From: Symbiodinium natans
Taxonomy: Eukaryota > Sar > Dinophyceae > Suessiales > Symbiodiniaceae
DNA: 64,000 nucleotides
NCBI GenBank assembly: GCA_905221605.1
Contig: CAJNDS010002413.1
Location: forward strand, 124,001 to 188,000
Direction: 5' to 3'
The notes under the pieces were generated by a model. That model was not told the DNA's origin. It worked only from the letters and a program-made list of their open reading frames with translations, and ran no database searches. Both the position numbers and the translations under genes were made by a program. Shown one piece after another: positions 44,991 through 53,965 of this stretch. How positions within the stretch are numbered: the stretch's first letter is position 1; every line of letters begins with the position of its first letter.

Positions 44991-45129
44991 GGCTTTGCGG
45001 ATCCTAAACACTGAAAACAAACCCTGAGTTTAGGGTTTCGAGTTTAAGGTTTAGGGTTTAGGGCTAGGGCGGCTTCGGGTTTGGGTTTGGGGTCGGGGGT
45101 TTAGGGCTTAGGGGTGGTGGGTGGGTTGA

Positions 45130-45351
45130 AACTTTTTGGCGGCCACGGGCGCGGGACTGAGCCCGGAAAGGAAGGAACAGAAACCAGAAATCCCCAGAGA
45201 CGAGGAAAGGAGATGCTTCTTTTCAACGACTTTCCCGTCGAAGGCGTGCTGTTGGGAGGTTTTTCAGGGCGCTTGCGGTCATAGGCGTGGTAAAATGACC
45301 ACAAGCAGAAAGGGGAGAGGAGGACCCAAAAAGAATTTCAGTGCCCGTGGG
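45130..45351 (+). CDS. Predicted exon, basic protein part, about 73 codons
   Basis: Continuous frame AATGAGLSPERKEQKPEIPR, DEERRCFFSTTFPSKACCWE, VFQGACGHRRGKMTTSRKGR then GGPKKNFSARG to donor GGG|GTGCTA. A second frame contains EMLLFNDFPVEGVLLG and a GAG|GTTTTT donor. Coding status is good, frame less so. Confidence 0.58.
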
Positions 45352-45761
45352 GTGCTAAGGTTTAGGCTCTTGGGGGTTAATGCTATTGCTTTTTGGGCTT
45401 GGGGTTCAGGGGTTTTTTGGGGTGGGGGTTTCAGGTGGTGGGGTTTGAACCCAATACCTATAATCCCTACACTCTTGACCTGAAACGCTATAAAACTCTA
45501 CACGTTAAAGTCCCAACCCCTCATTAAACCCAATCTACAAATCCTGGACCCGAAGCCCTTTCAACCCACAACCCTTAACCCCAAACCCTGAAGACCGCAA
45601 ACCCTTGAAACCCCCAAACCCTAAGCCTGAACCCTCTACAAACCTTGGACCCCAACCCTCTCACCCCTCAACCCTCAACCTGAAAATCCTAACCCTTCAA
45701 CCCTAACTCTAAACCCTAAACCCTAAACCCTAAACCCTAAACCCTTAGAACCCTTGGGCAG

Positions 45762-45827
45762 ATCAAGGCGTCCAGCAATCGTAGTCGCGCCCTCCGAGCC
45801 TACCTCAGCTCGTGGAGCAGTTGAAAG
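45762..45827 (+). CDS. Predicted exon, gene R
   Basis: TTGGGCAG acceptor, GAAAG|GTTTAGGG donor; SRRPAIVVAPSEPTSARGAV then E. Joins in phase to 46079. Confidence 0.5.
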
Positions 45828-46078
45828 GTTTAGGGTTTTAGGGTTCAGGGAAAAGGGCGATGAGGTTTGGGTTTGGGGTTTAGGGTTTAGGGTTTAGGGT
45901 TTAGGGTTTAGGGTTTGGGATTTGGGGTTGAGGGTTGAGGGCTATCAGGTTTAGGGCTACGGTTTATAAATTTAGGGTTTAGGGTTGAGGGTTTAGTGGT
46001 ATGGGGTTTAGGGTGTTTAGGGTTTAGGGTGTTCAGGGTTTAGGGACTTGGGGCTATGCAGGGGCCGAAAGATCTCAG

Positions 46079-46100
46079 ATCCCTTTCAACACTACATGAG
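46079..46100 (+). CDS. Predicted micro-exon, gene R
   Basis: GATCTCAG acceptor, ATGAG|GTATGC consensus donor; SLSTLHE in phase with 45762. Confidence 0.4.
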
Positions 46101-46144
46101 GTATGCCACAAACACACTGCACACACAAGATGCGGTTCGTGAAC

Positions 46145-46378
46145 CTCAAACCCTAAACCCTAAACCCTAAACCCTAAACCCTAAACCCTAAACCCTAAAC
46201 CCTAAACCCTAAACCCTAAACCCTAAACCCTAAACCCTAAACCCTAAACCCTAAACCCTAAACCCTAAACCCTAAACCCTAAACCCTAAACCCTAAACCC
46301 TAAACCCTAAACCCTAAACCCTAAACCCTAAACCCTAAACCCTAAACCCTAAACCCTAAACCCTAAACCCTAAACCAA
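46145..46378 (-). repeat. (CCCTAAA)n array, about 33 units
   Basis: Longest perfect C-strand array in the window. With 46584-46795 it forms a large inverted telomere-like pair around 46380-46580. Confidence 0.98.
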
Positions 46379-46436
46379 ACCCTAAACCATTAAGCTTGGT
46401 GCCCTGATGCGGGATGTACTCTAAACCCCCAGACCC

Positions 46437-46562
46437 TCTAAGCCCGACTTCATGTATTCGTGGGAGGGATTGCGCAGGCCTTCAACAGCTCGGAACACGA
46501 GACGCACATAACCCCCGAACTCATAACCCCTGAACCCAAAACCCTCGGACCATTCGGCTAAG
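46437..46562 (+). CDS. Predicted coding island, all three frames open
   Basis: Between CCCTCTAAG and the next degenerate repeat. Frames read DFMYSWEGLRRPSTARNTRR, PTSCIRGRDCAGLQQLGTRD, and, after GCGCAG|G, AFNSSEHETHITPELITPEP with TAA 46560-46562. The last fits the phase of gene R. Confidence 0.45.
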
Positions 46563-46583
46563 GCTCCATCAGCAGGGCGTAGG

Positions 46584-46795
46584 GTTTAGGGTTTAGGGTT
46601 TTGGGTGTAGGGTGTAGGGTTTAGGGTTTAGGGTTTAGGGTTTAGGGTTTAGGGTTTAGGGTTTAGGGTTTAGGGTTTAGGGTTTAGGGTTTAGGGTTTA
46701 GGGTTTAGGGTTTAGGGTTTAGGGTTTAGGGTTTAGGGTTTAGGGTTTAGGGTTTAGGGTTTAGGGTTTAGGGTTTAGGGTTTAGGGTTTAGGGT
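46584..46795 (+). repeat. (TTTAGGG)n array, about 28 units
   Basis: Perfect apart from a few TGTAGGG and TTTTGGG units at the left. Confidence 0.98.
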
Positions 46796-46846
46796 TCTCA
46801 AAGTTTTGAGGTTTCGAAGCCCAGACCGTAAACCCTCGGGCTGCAG

Positions 46847-46884
46847 AATCCCAGGAACGCTGCAGCGACGTGGATGATCGCTGC
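46847..46884 (+). CDS. Predicted micro-exon
   Basis: GGCTGCAG acceptor, GCTGC|GTGAGG donor; NPRNAAATWMIA. Confidence 0.33.
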
Positions 46885-47087
46885 GTGAGGCTATACCTGG
46901 GGCAGGCGCCCTGTGTCCCTTTGATAGGTGTAGGGTATAGGGTTTAGGGATTATATAGGGTTTAGGATTTAGGGTTTAGGGTTTAGGGTTTAGGGTTTAG
47001 GGTTAGGGCTTAGGGCTTAGGGTTTAGGGCTCAGGGTTTGGGGTTCGGGCTAAGCCTTGCACTAGACGCTTTCCGATGAACCCGTTT

Positions 47088-47202
47088 ACAAGGAGGGGCC
47101 CCCTAGTTAGAAGTAGAGTTGTAAGGACCCTAAATTGGGTTATAAGGATCTTAAGATCAGTCCCTTAACTGCAGTTAGTATAGTAAGGGGCCCCCTCCTT
47201 GC
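47088..47202. mobile_element. Short inverted-repeat element, 115 bp
   Basis: Left ACAAGGAGGGGCCCCCTAGT, right TAGTAAGGGGCCCCCTCCTT: GC-rich inverted ends. A second right-half copy (GCAGTTAGTATAGTAAGGGG) lies at 47286-47325. Related to 4853-5003. Confidence 0.6.
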
Positions 47203-47486
47203 AGGGTTGCGCTAAACCCTAAACCCTAAACCCTAAACCCTAAACCCTAAACCCTAAACCCTGAACCCTGAACCCTAAACCCTATAGCTGCAGTTAGTAT
47301 AGTAAGGGGGCCCATCCTTGTAGGGTTGACGGGTTGAAAGCCAAACCGTGAACTGAGCACCGAACCTCCAAAATCCCAAGCCCAGCAAACCCTAAACGCC
47401 AAGACATCTAGAGCCGAAACCCTAAACCCTAAACCCTAAACCCTAAACCCTAAACCCTAAACCCCTTACATCGTAGCTGCATTCAG

Positions 47487-47600
47487 GGCCCACAGTGTGC
47501 AGCAGCAAAAACACGAAAACCCTCCACAACCTCAAGGGGGCCCTTCAGTCCCTAGTGCTTAAGGGCTTCCGGGAACACTTAAAACTTTTCAACCCGAAGG
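47487..47600 (+). CDS. Predicted exon, 37 codons
   Basis: TGCATTCAG|G acceptor; PTVCSSKNTKTLHNLKGALQ then SLVLKGFREHLKLFNPK to AAGG|GTTTAG. An ATG-started frame (MCSSKN...) is the same reading. Amphipathic, basic. Confidence 0.58.
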
Positions 47601-47670
47601 GTTTAGGCTTAGGGTTTAGGGTTTGGGGTCTAGGGTTTAGGGCTTCCAAACCCTTTCAGTACCCGTTCAG

Positions 47671-47730
47671 AGGGTTGTCGGGCTTAGCGCTTCTTACTCT
47701 GGGGCTTTCAGCGGAACCTAGTACTTGGAG
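47671..47730 (+). CDS. Predicted exon ending in introner terminus
   Basis: CCGTTCAG acceptor; LSGLALLTLGLSAEPSTW and donor TTGGAG|GTTCATGG from the ACTTGGAG element. Alternatively the frame starting at 47660 (PVQRVVGLSASYSGAFSGT) stops at TAG before the element. Confidence 0.4.
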
Positions 47731-48418
47731 GTTCATGGTACAGTGACAGCACTGATTAAGAAATCATTGCTTTAAGAAACGAGCATGCTCGCGGCTCGAC
47801 CCCGGATTTTAAAAAAGATCCCTAAACCCTAAACAATATACCCTGAACCCTGAACCTTAAACCCTAAACCCGAAAATTGAGAGCAAGACAAATCTAGGAA
47901 ATCGAGGGTATCTCATCCTGGGGTCCCAATTTTTTAAAAAATTTGGTCGTTTTGCAACCGCCCCCCTCAGCTTGCAGAACTACAACCGATCCAGCCCCCC
48001 TTGAATGGAATTTCACCCCCCGCCCCCCGCGTCAGATAAGATGTTCAGCCCCTCGATTTCTTAAACCAAAGAAAGCCAGCCCCTTGATTTCTTGAATTTA
48101 AAAAATCCGGCCCCTCGATTTCTTAAATTTGAGAAAGCCAGCCCCGCGATTTCTTAAACTTGAGAAATCCAGCCCTCGATTTCTTGAATTTAAGAAATGC
48201 AAGCCATGGATTTTCTTAAATTTGGCCCCCCCTCTCCCCCCCCCCCTTCCCCCCCTCCTCAAATAGGAAATCCAGCCCCTCGCCCCTCAATTTCTTAATT
48301 TGAGGGGTTTGGGGGCCCTCTAATTCTTGATTTAGGCGCTTTTGGTCCTCCCCGGCACTCCCCCCCCCCCGCCCCCCTCCACTGCATGACTGGGTAAAAG
48401 AACCATGAACCTCCAAGT
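47723..48418. mobile_element. Pair of ACTTGGAG-family ends
   Basis: Left end ACTTGGAGGTTCATGGTAC at 47723 and right end ACCATGAACCTCCAAGT ending 48418, 696 bp apart with a minisatellite and poly-C between. May be one expanded element or two solo ends. Confidence 0.4.
48045..48230 (+). repeat. Minisatellite, about 36-bp unit, six copies
   Basis: Unit CCAGCCCCTCGATTTCTTAA plus ATTTGAGAAA; each unit holds a small palindrome TTTCTTAAATTTGAGAAA. Confidence 0.93.
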
Positions 48419-48644
48419 TAACCCCCCCCCCCCGCCCCCCCTCCACCCCGCACCAACAAAGGGGAACAAAAGGCCCCGCTGGAACCAGAAAACCTAAACT
48501 CCTAAACTGACCCTAAACCCTAAACAAAAGACCCCGCTGGAACCCGAAGCCCTAAACTCCCAAATTACGGGAGATTTCCCCAGACAGCCAGGGAGGAAGG
48601 GATTTAGGATTTGGGGTTTATGGCTAGGGTTTAGGGTTTAGGGT

Positions 48645-48683
<39 letters not shown>

Positions 48684-48688
48684 GGTTT

Positions 48689-48941
48689 GCTTGGAGGCTC
48701 ATGGTGCTTATGACCCAGTTAATAAGTACTTCTAACTATAACCCATGTTTGGGGTTTAGGGTTTGGGGTTCAGAGTTTGGGGGTTCAGGGTATAATCGAA
48801 TAACTGCACTTAGAACCCACTTAGAAGCCCCTTGCGTGCCCTAATGCGGGTAGAATTGGGTTACAAGGACAGTGATAACTGGGTTATTAACCCTAAACCC
48901 TAAACCCTAAACCCTAAACCCTAAACCATGAACCTCCAAGT
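48689..48941. mobile_element. ACTTGGAG-family element with internal telomere-like repeat
   Basis: Left GCTTGGAGGCTCATGGTGCT (GC in place of the GT donor), right AACCATGAACCTCCAAGT. The right inner part is interrupted by five CCCTAAA units between GGGTTATTAA and CCATGAACC, where other copies have contiguous sequence. Confidence 0.62.
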
Positions 48942-48983
48942 AAACCCCTTTTGAAGTTGCTTAGCGGATTCCAAGGAGCCTGA
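48941..48983 (+). CDS. Predicted terminal exon abutting element end
   Basis: Directly after CCTCCAAG; reads KPLLKLLSGFQGA and TGA 48981-48983. Confidence 0.35.
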
Positions 48984-49043
48984 CCCCTAAATCAAGGGTA
49001 TGTGGATACGACTGGGCATGGTTGGGACTAAGGGGTTATAGGT

Positions 49044-49212
49044 TGGGATGTTCCCCCTTATACTAACAGTCCTAAATAGGGACTAAAAACCCCTAAACCC
49101 TAAACCCTAAACCCTAAACCCTAAACCCTAAACCCTAAACCCTAAACCCTAAACCCTAAACCCTATGAAAATTCCCATTAAGGACTGATAGTAAAAAGGG
49201 GGAACATGCCAA
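49044..49212. mobile_element. Inverted pair of repeat B around a CCCTAAA array
   Basis: TTGGGATGTTCCCCCTTATA at the left and GGGGGAACATGCCAA at the right are inverted copies of repeat B; a perfect CCCTAAA array (49090-49165) fills the centre. The left copy contains TATACTAACAG, matching the classic branch-point string TACTAAC. Confidence 0.6.
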
Positions 49213-49264
49213 TAAGTTATAGGGCTTTAGGGTTTGAGGGTTTCGGCTTCCGGGCTAGTGTGCT

Positions 49265-49375
49265 AGCGTGTTTGTGTGCTAGGGTTTAGGGTTTAGGGTT
49301 TAGGGTTTAGTGTTTAGGGTTTAGGGTTTAGGGTTTAGGGTTTAGGGTTTAGGGTTTAGGGTTTAGGGTTTAGAG
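49265..49375 (+). repeat. (TTTAGGG)n array
   Basis: About fifteen units ending TTTAGAG, where the last unit supplies the acceptor for 49376. Confidence 0.97.
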
Positions 49376-49457
49376 TTTGCCGAGAAAGCTCGAAAGGACT
49401 GGGGTGCAGAGTCTGAGCCGTCCATAGTGCAGTTTAGAGTGTTAGAGGGCCAAGGGC
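49376..49457 (+). CDS. Predicted exon, gene K
   Basis: Acceptor TTTAGAG at the end of a TTTAGGG array. FAEKARKDWGAESEPSIVQF then RVLEGQG to GGGC|GTATCC. First of a four-exon chain with consistent phase. Confidence 0.6.
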
Positions 49458-49540
49458 GTATCCCCGCATGCATGTAGAGTTTCGGGTTTAGAGTTTAGGG
49501 TTTAGGGTTTAGGGTTTAGGGTTTAGGGTTATGACTGCAG

Positions 49541-49616
49541 ATGCGGGCACCAAGTCAGGCAGCAAGGACATAGAAGCGAGCCCACAAACGCCAGCCAATA
49601 GTGCCTGGCTGCCCAG
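49541..49616 (+). CDS. Predicted exon, gene K
   Basis: GACTGCAG acceptor, GCCCAG|GTGCCC donor; AGTKSGSKDIEASPQTPANS then AWLP. Between 49457 and here are TTTAGGG units. Confidence 0.6.
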
Positions 49617-49703
49617 GTGCCCCTCTAGGGTTTAGGGTTTAGGGTTTAGGGTTTAGGGTTTAGGGTTTAGGGTTGACCCTAAAAAACCCTAGATCCATGA
49701 GAG

Positions 49704-49784
49704 GCTTCAGAAGAGGAGGGGTCCAGTCTTTGGGGTCGAAGGCTCCAGGGTCAAACTCAACCATGAAGGCACAAACCGTTACTG
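49704..49784 (+). CDS. Predicted exon, gene K
   Basis: CATGAG|G acceptor; LQKRRGPVFGVEGSRVKLNH then EGTNRY to CTG|GTTCAGG. The preceding 87-base intron is mostly (TTTAGGG)n. Confidence 0.58.
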
Positions 49785-50009
49785 GTTCAGGGTTTAGGAT
49801 TTAGGGTTTAGGGTTTAGGGTTTAGGGTTTATGGTTTAGGGGTTAGGGGTTAGGGGTTAGGACTGGAGCGGTACTAAGGCGGATGCAAGTACCTTTGTCG
49901 GAAGGTCCTGACCCTAAACCCTAAACCCTAAACCCTAAACCCTAAACCCTAAACCCTAAACCCTAAAACCTAACCCCCCAAAGAACACAAGTCGACACAC
50001 CGAAGCCAG

Positions 50010-50091
50010 CTGGGACCCTCATTGCCAACTTATGGCGGCAGCACGCGATGCCGGCTGCGTGAAAGTTAAGCGCCTCTCGCTCGCAGCTTGA
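50010..50091 (+). CDS. Predicted terminal exon, gene K
   Basis: GAAGCCAG acceptor; in phase WDPHCQLMAAARDAGCVKVK then RLSLAA and TGA 50089-50091. A donor GC|GTGAAAG inside could continue the gene to 50179. Confidence 0.55.
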
Positions 50092-50178
50092 GACGTAGGG
50101 TTTAGGGTTTAGGGTTTAGGGTCTAGGGTCTAGGGTCTAGGGTTTAGGGTTTAGGGTTTGGGGTTTGGGGAACCGTAG

Positions 50179-50240
50179 ACGACTTCATCATGTCCATTGA
50201 GACCCTATCGATACAGTCATACAGGTTGTGTCCTGACTAG
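50179..50240 (+). CDS. Predicted exon
   Basis: AACCGTAG acceptor; DDFIMSIETLSIQSYRLCPD and TAG 50238-50240, or donor ACAG|GTTGTG at 50225. Natural composition. Confidence 0.45.
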
Positions 50241-50370
50241 ATTGCCTCTCTTAGGTAGTTGATGCTACCGAAACCCTGAACCCTAAACCCCAAACCCTAA
50301 ACCCGAAACCCAAAACCCGAAACCCAACATACGGCTTCAACCCACAAAAACCAGGGGGGGGGGGGGGGGC

Positions 50371-50460
50371 GCCTGCCGCGATGGGAAGCAGCAGCAGGAG
50401 AGCCAGAAGTTGGTCTTGAAGCGCCCCCGGCCTGACCTTGAAGGACCAAAACCCTGCGGG
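50371..50460 (+). CDS. Predicted exon after poly-G
   Basis: RDGKQQQESQKLVLKRPRPD then LEGPKPCG, ending GGG|GTTTAGGG. Possible acceptors are the CAGCAGCAG series or CCAG before the poly-G. Phase 0 end fits 51028. Confidence 0.5.
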
Positions 50461-50689
50461 GTTTAGGGTTTACGGTTTACGGTTTAGGGTTTAGAGTTTA
50501 GGGTTTAGGGTTTAGGGTGTAGGGTGTAGGGTTTAGGGCTAGGGTTTAGAATTCAAGGTTAAGGGTTTTAGGGATTCGGGTTTAGCCCGACCTTGACCCG
50601 AAACACATAAAAAAAGGGACCCTAAAACGCGCAGCCCATGCAGGGTTTCGGGTTTTGAGTGTGTAGGGCCCAAAAGGAATTTGGGTTTA

Positions 50690-50766
50690 GGGTTTAGGGT
50701 TTAGGGTTTAGGGTTTAGGGTTTAGGGTTTAGGGTTTAGGGTTTAGGGTTTAGGGTTTAGGGTTTA
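50690..50766 (+). repeat. (TTTAGGG)n array
   Basis: About eleven perfect units. Confidence 0.97.
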
Positions 50767-50783
50767 GGCCCTACGCACTCCAG

Positions 50784-50838
50784 CTCGGAGGAATGAGGCA
50801 ACGGCTGGGTTGACTTGGATGAGAAGCTCAATTTTAGG
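50784..50838 (+). CDS. Predicted exon
   Basis: GCACTCCAG acceptor; RRNEATAGLTWMRSSIL to TTAGG|GTTGAG. Phase does not fit its neighbours. Confidence 0.33.
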
Positions 50839-51027
50839 GTTGAGGGTCTAGTTTAAGGGGGAACATCCCAACCTAAACCCTTATCCCTCATCCCTGAGCC
50901 TCACAACCCAAAGCCCTAACCCTAAACCCTAAACCCTAATCCCTAAACCCCAAACCCTAAACCCCAAACCCTAAACCCTAAACCCCAAACCCTAAACCCC
51001 CAAAGCCTGTCCCAAAGTTCCACCCAG

Positions 51028-51087
51028 GCCCGCTGCGTCACGGCGACGGGGTGCATCGACATGATCTGCCTCGGGCGTCGGCTTTAA
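51028..51087 (+). CDS. Predicted terminal exon
   Basis: TCCACCCAG|G acceptor; ARCVTATGCIDMICLGRRL and TAA 51085-51087. Confidence 0.42.
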   Translation, partial: ARCVTATGCIDMICLGRRL

Positions 51088-51230
51088 TGGTCCCGGAACC
51101 CTAAACCCTAAACCCTAATCCCTAATCCCTAAACCCTACCCTACCTCCTGTTCATCCCCCAATTTCCTGCTCCTGGGTTCCTTCTCCTCGGAGTAATTGG
51201 GTGAAGGGTATGGCCGGCATACTGCTAACT

Positions 51231-51290
51231 ACTATATTCGTAAGAACCCCCAACAAAAAACGACTATACTGCCCTAAAAAGGAAGAAAAC
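51231..51290 (+). repeat. Dispersed repeat A, fourth copy
   Basis: TAAGAACCCCCAACAAAAAA then GACTATACTGCCCTAAAAAG GAAG; 45 bp downstream GTTCTTCAGTAATTCGTAGG resembles 3294-3315. Confidence 0.55.
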
Positions 51291-51419
51291 CATAAACCCT
51301 GAACCCTTTTTATCTTGGGGGGGGGGTTCTTCAGTAATTCGTAGGTAGGGCACCCCTCAACCCGAGGGTTTAGGCTTCAGGGTTCAGGGTTGAGGGTTTA
51401 GAGTTTAGGGTTTAGGGTT

Positions 51420-51738
51420 TAATCCGTTCCCCCTAATATTAATACCCCCCTAATATAAAGAACCCCCTGGCCCAAAATCCCGATCCCGTGCCTGTCCCTA
51501 TTAAAAACCTCTACAGAGAGAGGGGGGAGTTAGGGGGGGGGAGGGTTGGAAGCCGGAAGCAGAAACATGAACCTTTTCCAAACGTAGCTGCTGGGCTGCT
51601 GAGCCAGCGTGCTGCAATAAGGACGGGCTGGTTTTTCGGACAAACGATAAGAACCCCCCCTAATACAAAAAACCCCTTTGGGGGTTTTTATACAAGGGAG
51701 GGGGGGGGGGGGCCTTTAATATTAGGGGGAACGGATTA
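51420..51738. mobile_element. MITE-like element, 319 bp, perfect 23-bp inverted ends
   Basis: TAATCCGTTCCCCCTAATAT(TAA) at both ends in inverse orientation, without mismatch. A second internal inverted pair (AAGAACCCCC, CCCTTTGGGG) lies inside. An 83-codon frame (51488-51739) covers it but is repeat-like at the end; I would not call it a gene. Confidence 0.75.
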
Positions 51739-52097
51739 GGGTCTAGGGTTTAGGGTTTTTGGGTTTTGGGTTTAGGGTTTAGGGCTTAGGGTTTAGGGTT
51801 TAGGGGAAACGCTAAACCCTACACCCCACTAGCCCCAAAAAAAGGGAAGCAAAAAAGCAACACAATCCCAGATGACGTGAGTTTCCTCGACTTTCTAGAC
51901 TGCATAAATTCATTGGACACTTGTGCAACACATAAAGCATATATTATGGGGATCTTAAGGGACGGGGGTTGGGGGGTAGGTAGCTAGGGACCCTTAGGGA
52001 AGCTTAGGGAGCCTCAGGCTTACATACCCCCTTGAACCTCCCTCCCTTGATGATCCTATAAATACATACAGGGACCACACAGCAAATCCATTTGCAG

Positions 52098-52415
52098 TCT
52101 AGTTTCCTACATTTACTACCTGAGAATGACGATCACAAGCATTGTATGTGGGGGAAACCACACGCCCATTCTTCTGTTTTTGTCGTTTGCCTAGACATGT
52201 GCCAATCGTGTATTTTGCATACACCTATCTTCCGACCTCGCTGTTGGGGTCGAGGGCCGGGAAGCCTAGCTGCTCTGCGCTACCCCCTGCCGCTGCCTGC
52301 CCCTACCCCCTACCCCCCTTCCCCCCTCCCAAAAAAACCCCCCACCCCCTCCCCCAAAACAAACCTCAGCAAAAAACTCTCACAAAACGGGTTCTCTGCA
52401 CACTCACACGACTAG
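52098..52415 (+). CDS. Predicted terminal exon, 105 codons, Pro-rich end
   Basis: ATTTGCAG acceptor; SSFLHLLPENDDHKHCMWGK, PHAHSSVFVVCLDMCQSCIL, HTPIFRPRCWGRGPGSLAAL, then Pro-rich text from a C-rich tract and stop TGA 52413-52415. Cys/His-rich first half with natural composition. Convergent with the RCC1 gene, 19 bp apart. Confidence 0.58.
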   Translation, partial: SSFLHLLPENDDHKHCMWGKPHAHSSVFVVCLDMCQSCILHTPIFRPRCWGRGPGSLAALRYPLPLPAPTPYPPSPLPKKPPTPSPKTNLSKKLSQNGFSAHSHD

Positions 52416-52434
52416 CATGGGTATTTCGAAGTGC

Positions 52435-53910
52435 TCAAAAACCTGAGCCCTCAACACATCCGCCTGCAGCTGCTGCACGTTCTTGAGCAAACATACCAAC
52501 ACCCCAGGTCGCCACGGATCCATCAGCCAAACTCGCGGCAAACGCCCTTTCAGAAGCTTGCACCTGCTGCACGTTCCTGAGCTGATCTTGTACAGCACTG
52601 CTGTCGCCTCCACGTTCATCATCGCCCCAGGTCACCACAGATCCATCAGCCAAAATCGCAGCAAACGCCTGATTAGAAGCTTGCACCTGCTGCGCGTTCC
52701 TGAGCTGATCTTGTGCAGCACTGCTGTCGCCTCCACATTCATCATCGCCCCAGGTCACCACAGATCCATCAGCCAAAATCGCAGCAAACGCCCTTTCAGA
52801 AGCTTGCACCTGCTGCACGTTCTTGAGCTGATCTTGTGCAGCACTGCTGTCGCCTCCGTATTCAGCAAGGCCCCAGGTCACCACAGATCCATCAGCCAAA
52901 ATCGCAGCAAACGCCCCTGCAGAAGCTTGCACCTGCTGCACGTGCTTGAGCTGATCTTGCATGGCACCGCTGTCGCCGCCTAAGCGGGTATCACCCCAAG
53001 TCACCACAGATCCATCAGCCCGGATGGCAGCAAACGCCCTTGTAGAAGCTTGCACCTGCTGCACGTGCTTGAGCTGATCTTGTACAGCACTGCTGTCGCC
53101 TCCGTACTCAAAATGGCCCCAGGTCACCACAGATCCATCAGCCGAAACCGCAGCAAACGCACGATTGGAAGCTTGCACCCGCAGCACGTTCTTCAGCTGA
53201 TCTCGTACGGCACTGCTGTCGCCTCCGTAGCCAACATGGCCCCAGGTCACCACAGATCCATCAGCCAAAATCGCAGCAAACGCACTTTGAGAAGCCTGCA
53301 CCTGCTGCACGTTCTTGAGCTGATCTTGTACGGCACTGCTGTCGCCTCCGTAGCCAACATGGCCCCAAGTCACAACAGATCCATCAGCCAAAATCGCAGC
53401 AAATGCCCGTTCAGAAGCCTGCACCTGCTGCACGTTCTTGAGCTGATCTTGTACGGCACTGCTGTCGCCTCCAAAAAAAGCATGGCCCCAAGTCACAACA
53501 GATCCATCAGCCAAAATCGCAGCAAATGCCCGTTCAGAAGCCTGCACCTGCTGTACGTTCTTGAGCTGATCTTGTACGGCACTGCTGTCGCCTCCACAGT
53601 AAGCATCGCCCCAGGTCACCACAGATCCATCGCCCAGGAGAGCAGCAAAGGCAGCAAAGCTAGCTTTTCCCCTTGAAGCTCTGATTAGAGCCTGGCTGAC
53701 ATGAAGGGTCAGCACGTCATTGTCCAGCAGGCCTGCTCGCTTCACTGTACCTCCGGCCAGCGTCTCTCCAGAGGCAGTCAGCAGCCTTCCCTTGCCAACT
53801 CTTAGAGCGTCCTGGGCTCTTTGGCACAAGCAGGCGACAGACTCTTCTGGCTCCGTCGCCAGAGTCACGCTTGCGCCGCTCAGGAGGTGCACATGGACCG
53901 ATATCGACAT
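52435..53910 (-). CDS. Ubiquitin-like domain plus RCC1/HERC-type repeat protein, 491 aa
   Basis: Uninterrupted ORF from ATG 53908-53910. Residues 1-73 form a ubiquitin-like fold by pattern (beta strand SISVHVHLLSG, GETLAGGTVKRAGLLDND, LTLHVSQ). From about residue 80 there are ten copies of a 41-residue unit, DGSVVTWGH..YGGDSSAVQD followed by QLKNVQQVQASERAFAAILA. The DGSV.TWG core is typical of RCC1 blades; these proteins usually make a beta-propeller for protein or ubiquitin-related binding. Copies are nearly identical in DNA, so the array is young or kept homogeneous. Variable residues (AFF, VGY, DTR, DDE) sit just before GG. The last copy has lost GGDSSAVQDQ and is frameshifted, giving a short aberrant end. 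Intronless. An antisense frame on plus is an artefact of the repeat. Confidence 0.88.
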   Translation of the reverse strand: MSISVHVHLLSGASVTLATEPEESVACLCQRAQDALRVGKGRLLTASGETLAGGTVKRAGLLDNDVLTLHVSQALIRASRGKASFAAFAALLGDGSVVTWGDAYCGGDSSAVQDQLKNVQQVQASERAFAAILADGSVVTWGHAFFGGDSSAVQDQLKNVQQVQASERAFAAILADGSVVTWGHVGYGGDSSAVQDQLKNVQQVQASQSAFAAILADGSVVTWGHVGYGGDSSAVRDQLKNVLRVQASNRAFAAVSADGSVVTWGHFEYGGDSSAVQDQLKHVQQVQASTRAFAAIRADGSVVTWGDTRLGGDSGAMQDQLKHVQQVQASAGAFAAILADGSVVTWGLAEYGGDSSAAQDQLKNVQQVQASERAFAAILADGSVVTWGDDECGGDSSAAQDQLRNAQQVQASNQAFAAILADGSVVTWGDDERGGDSSAVQDQLRNVQQVQASERAFAASLADGSVATWGVGMFAQERAAAAGGCVEGSGF

Positions 53911-53965
53911 GCCCTCAAAAAAACTCCAGGAGCCCTTAATTAAGATGCAGAGCTTAAGGTTATAA

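Noticed and set aside
52483-53676. Plus-strand ORFs opposite the RCC1 gene
   Set aside because: Antisense shadows: the 123-bp repeat has no stop in that frame. The minus strand has the recognisable ubiquitin-like and RCC1-type sequence.
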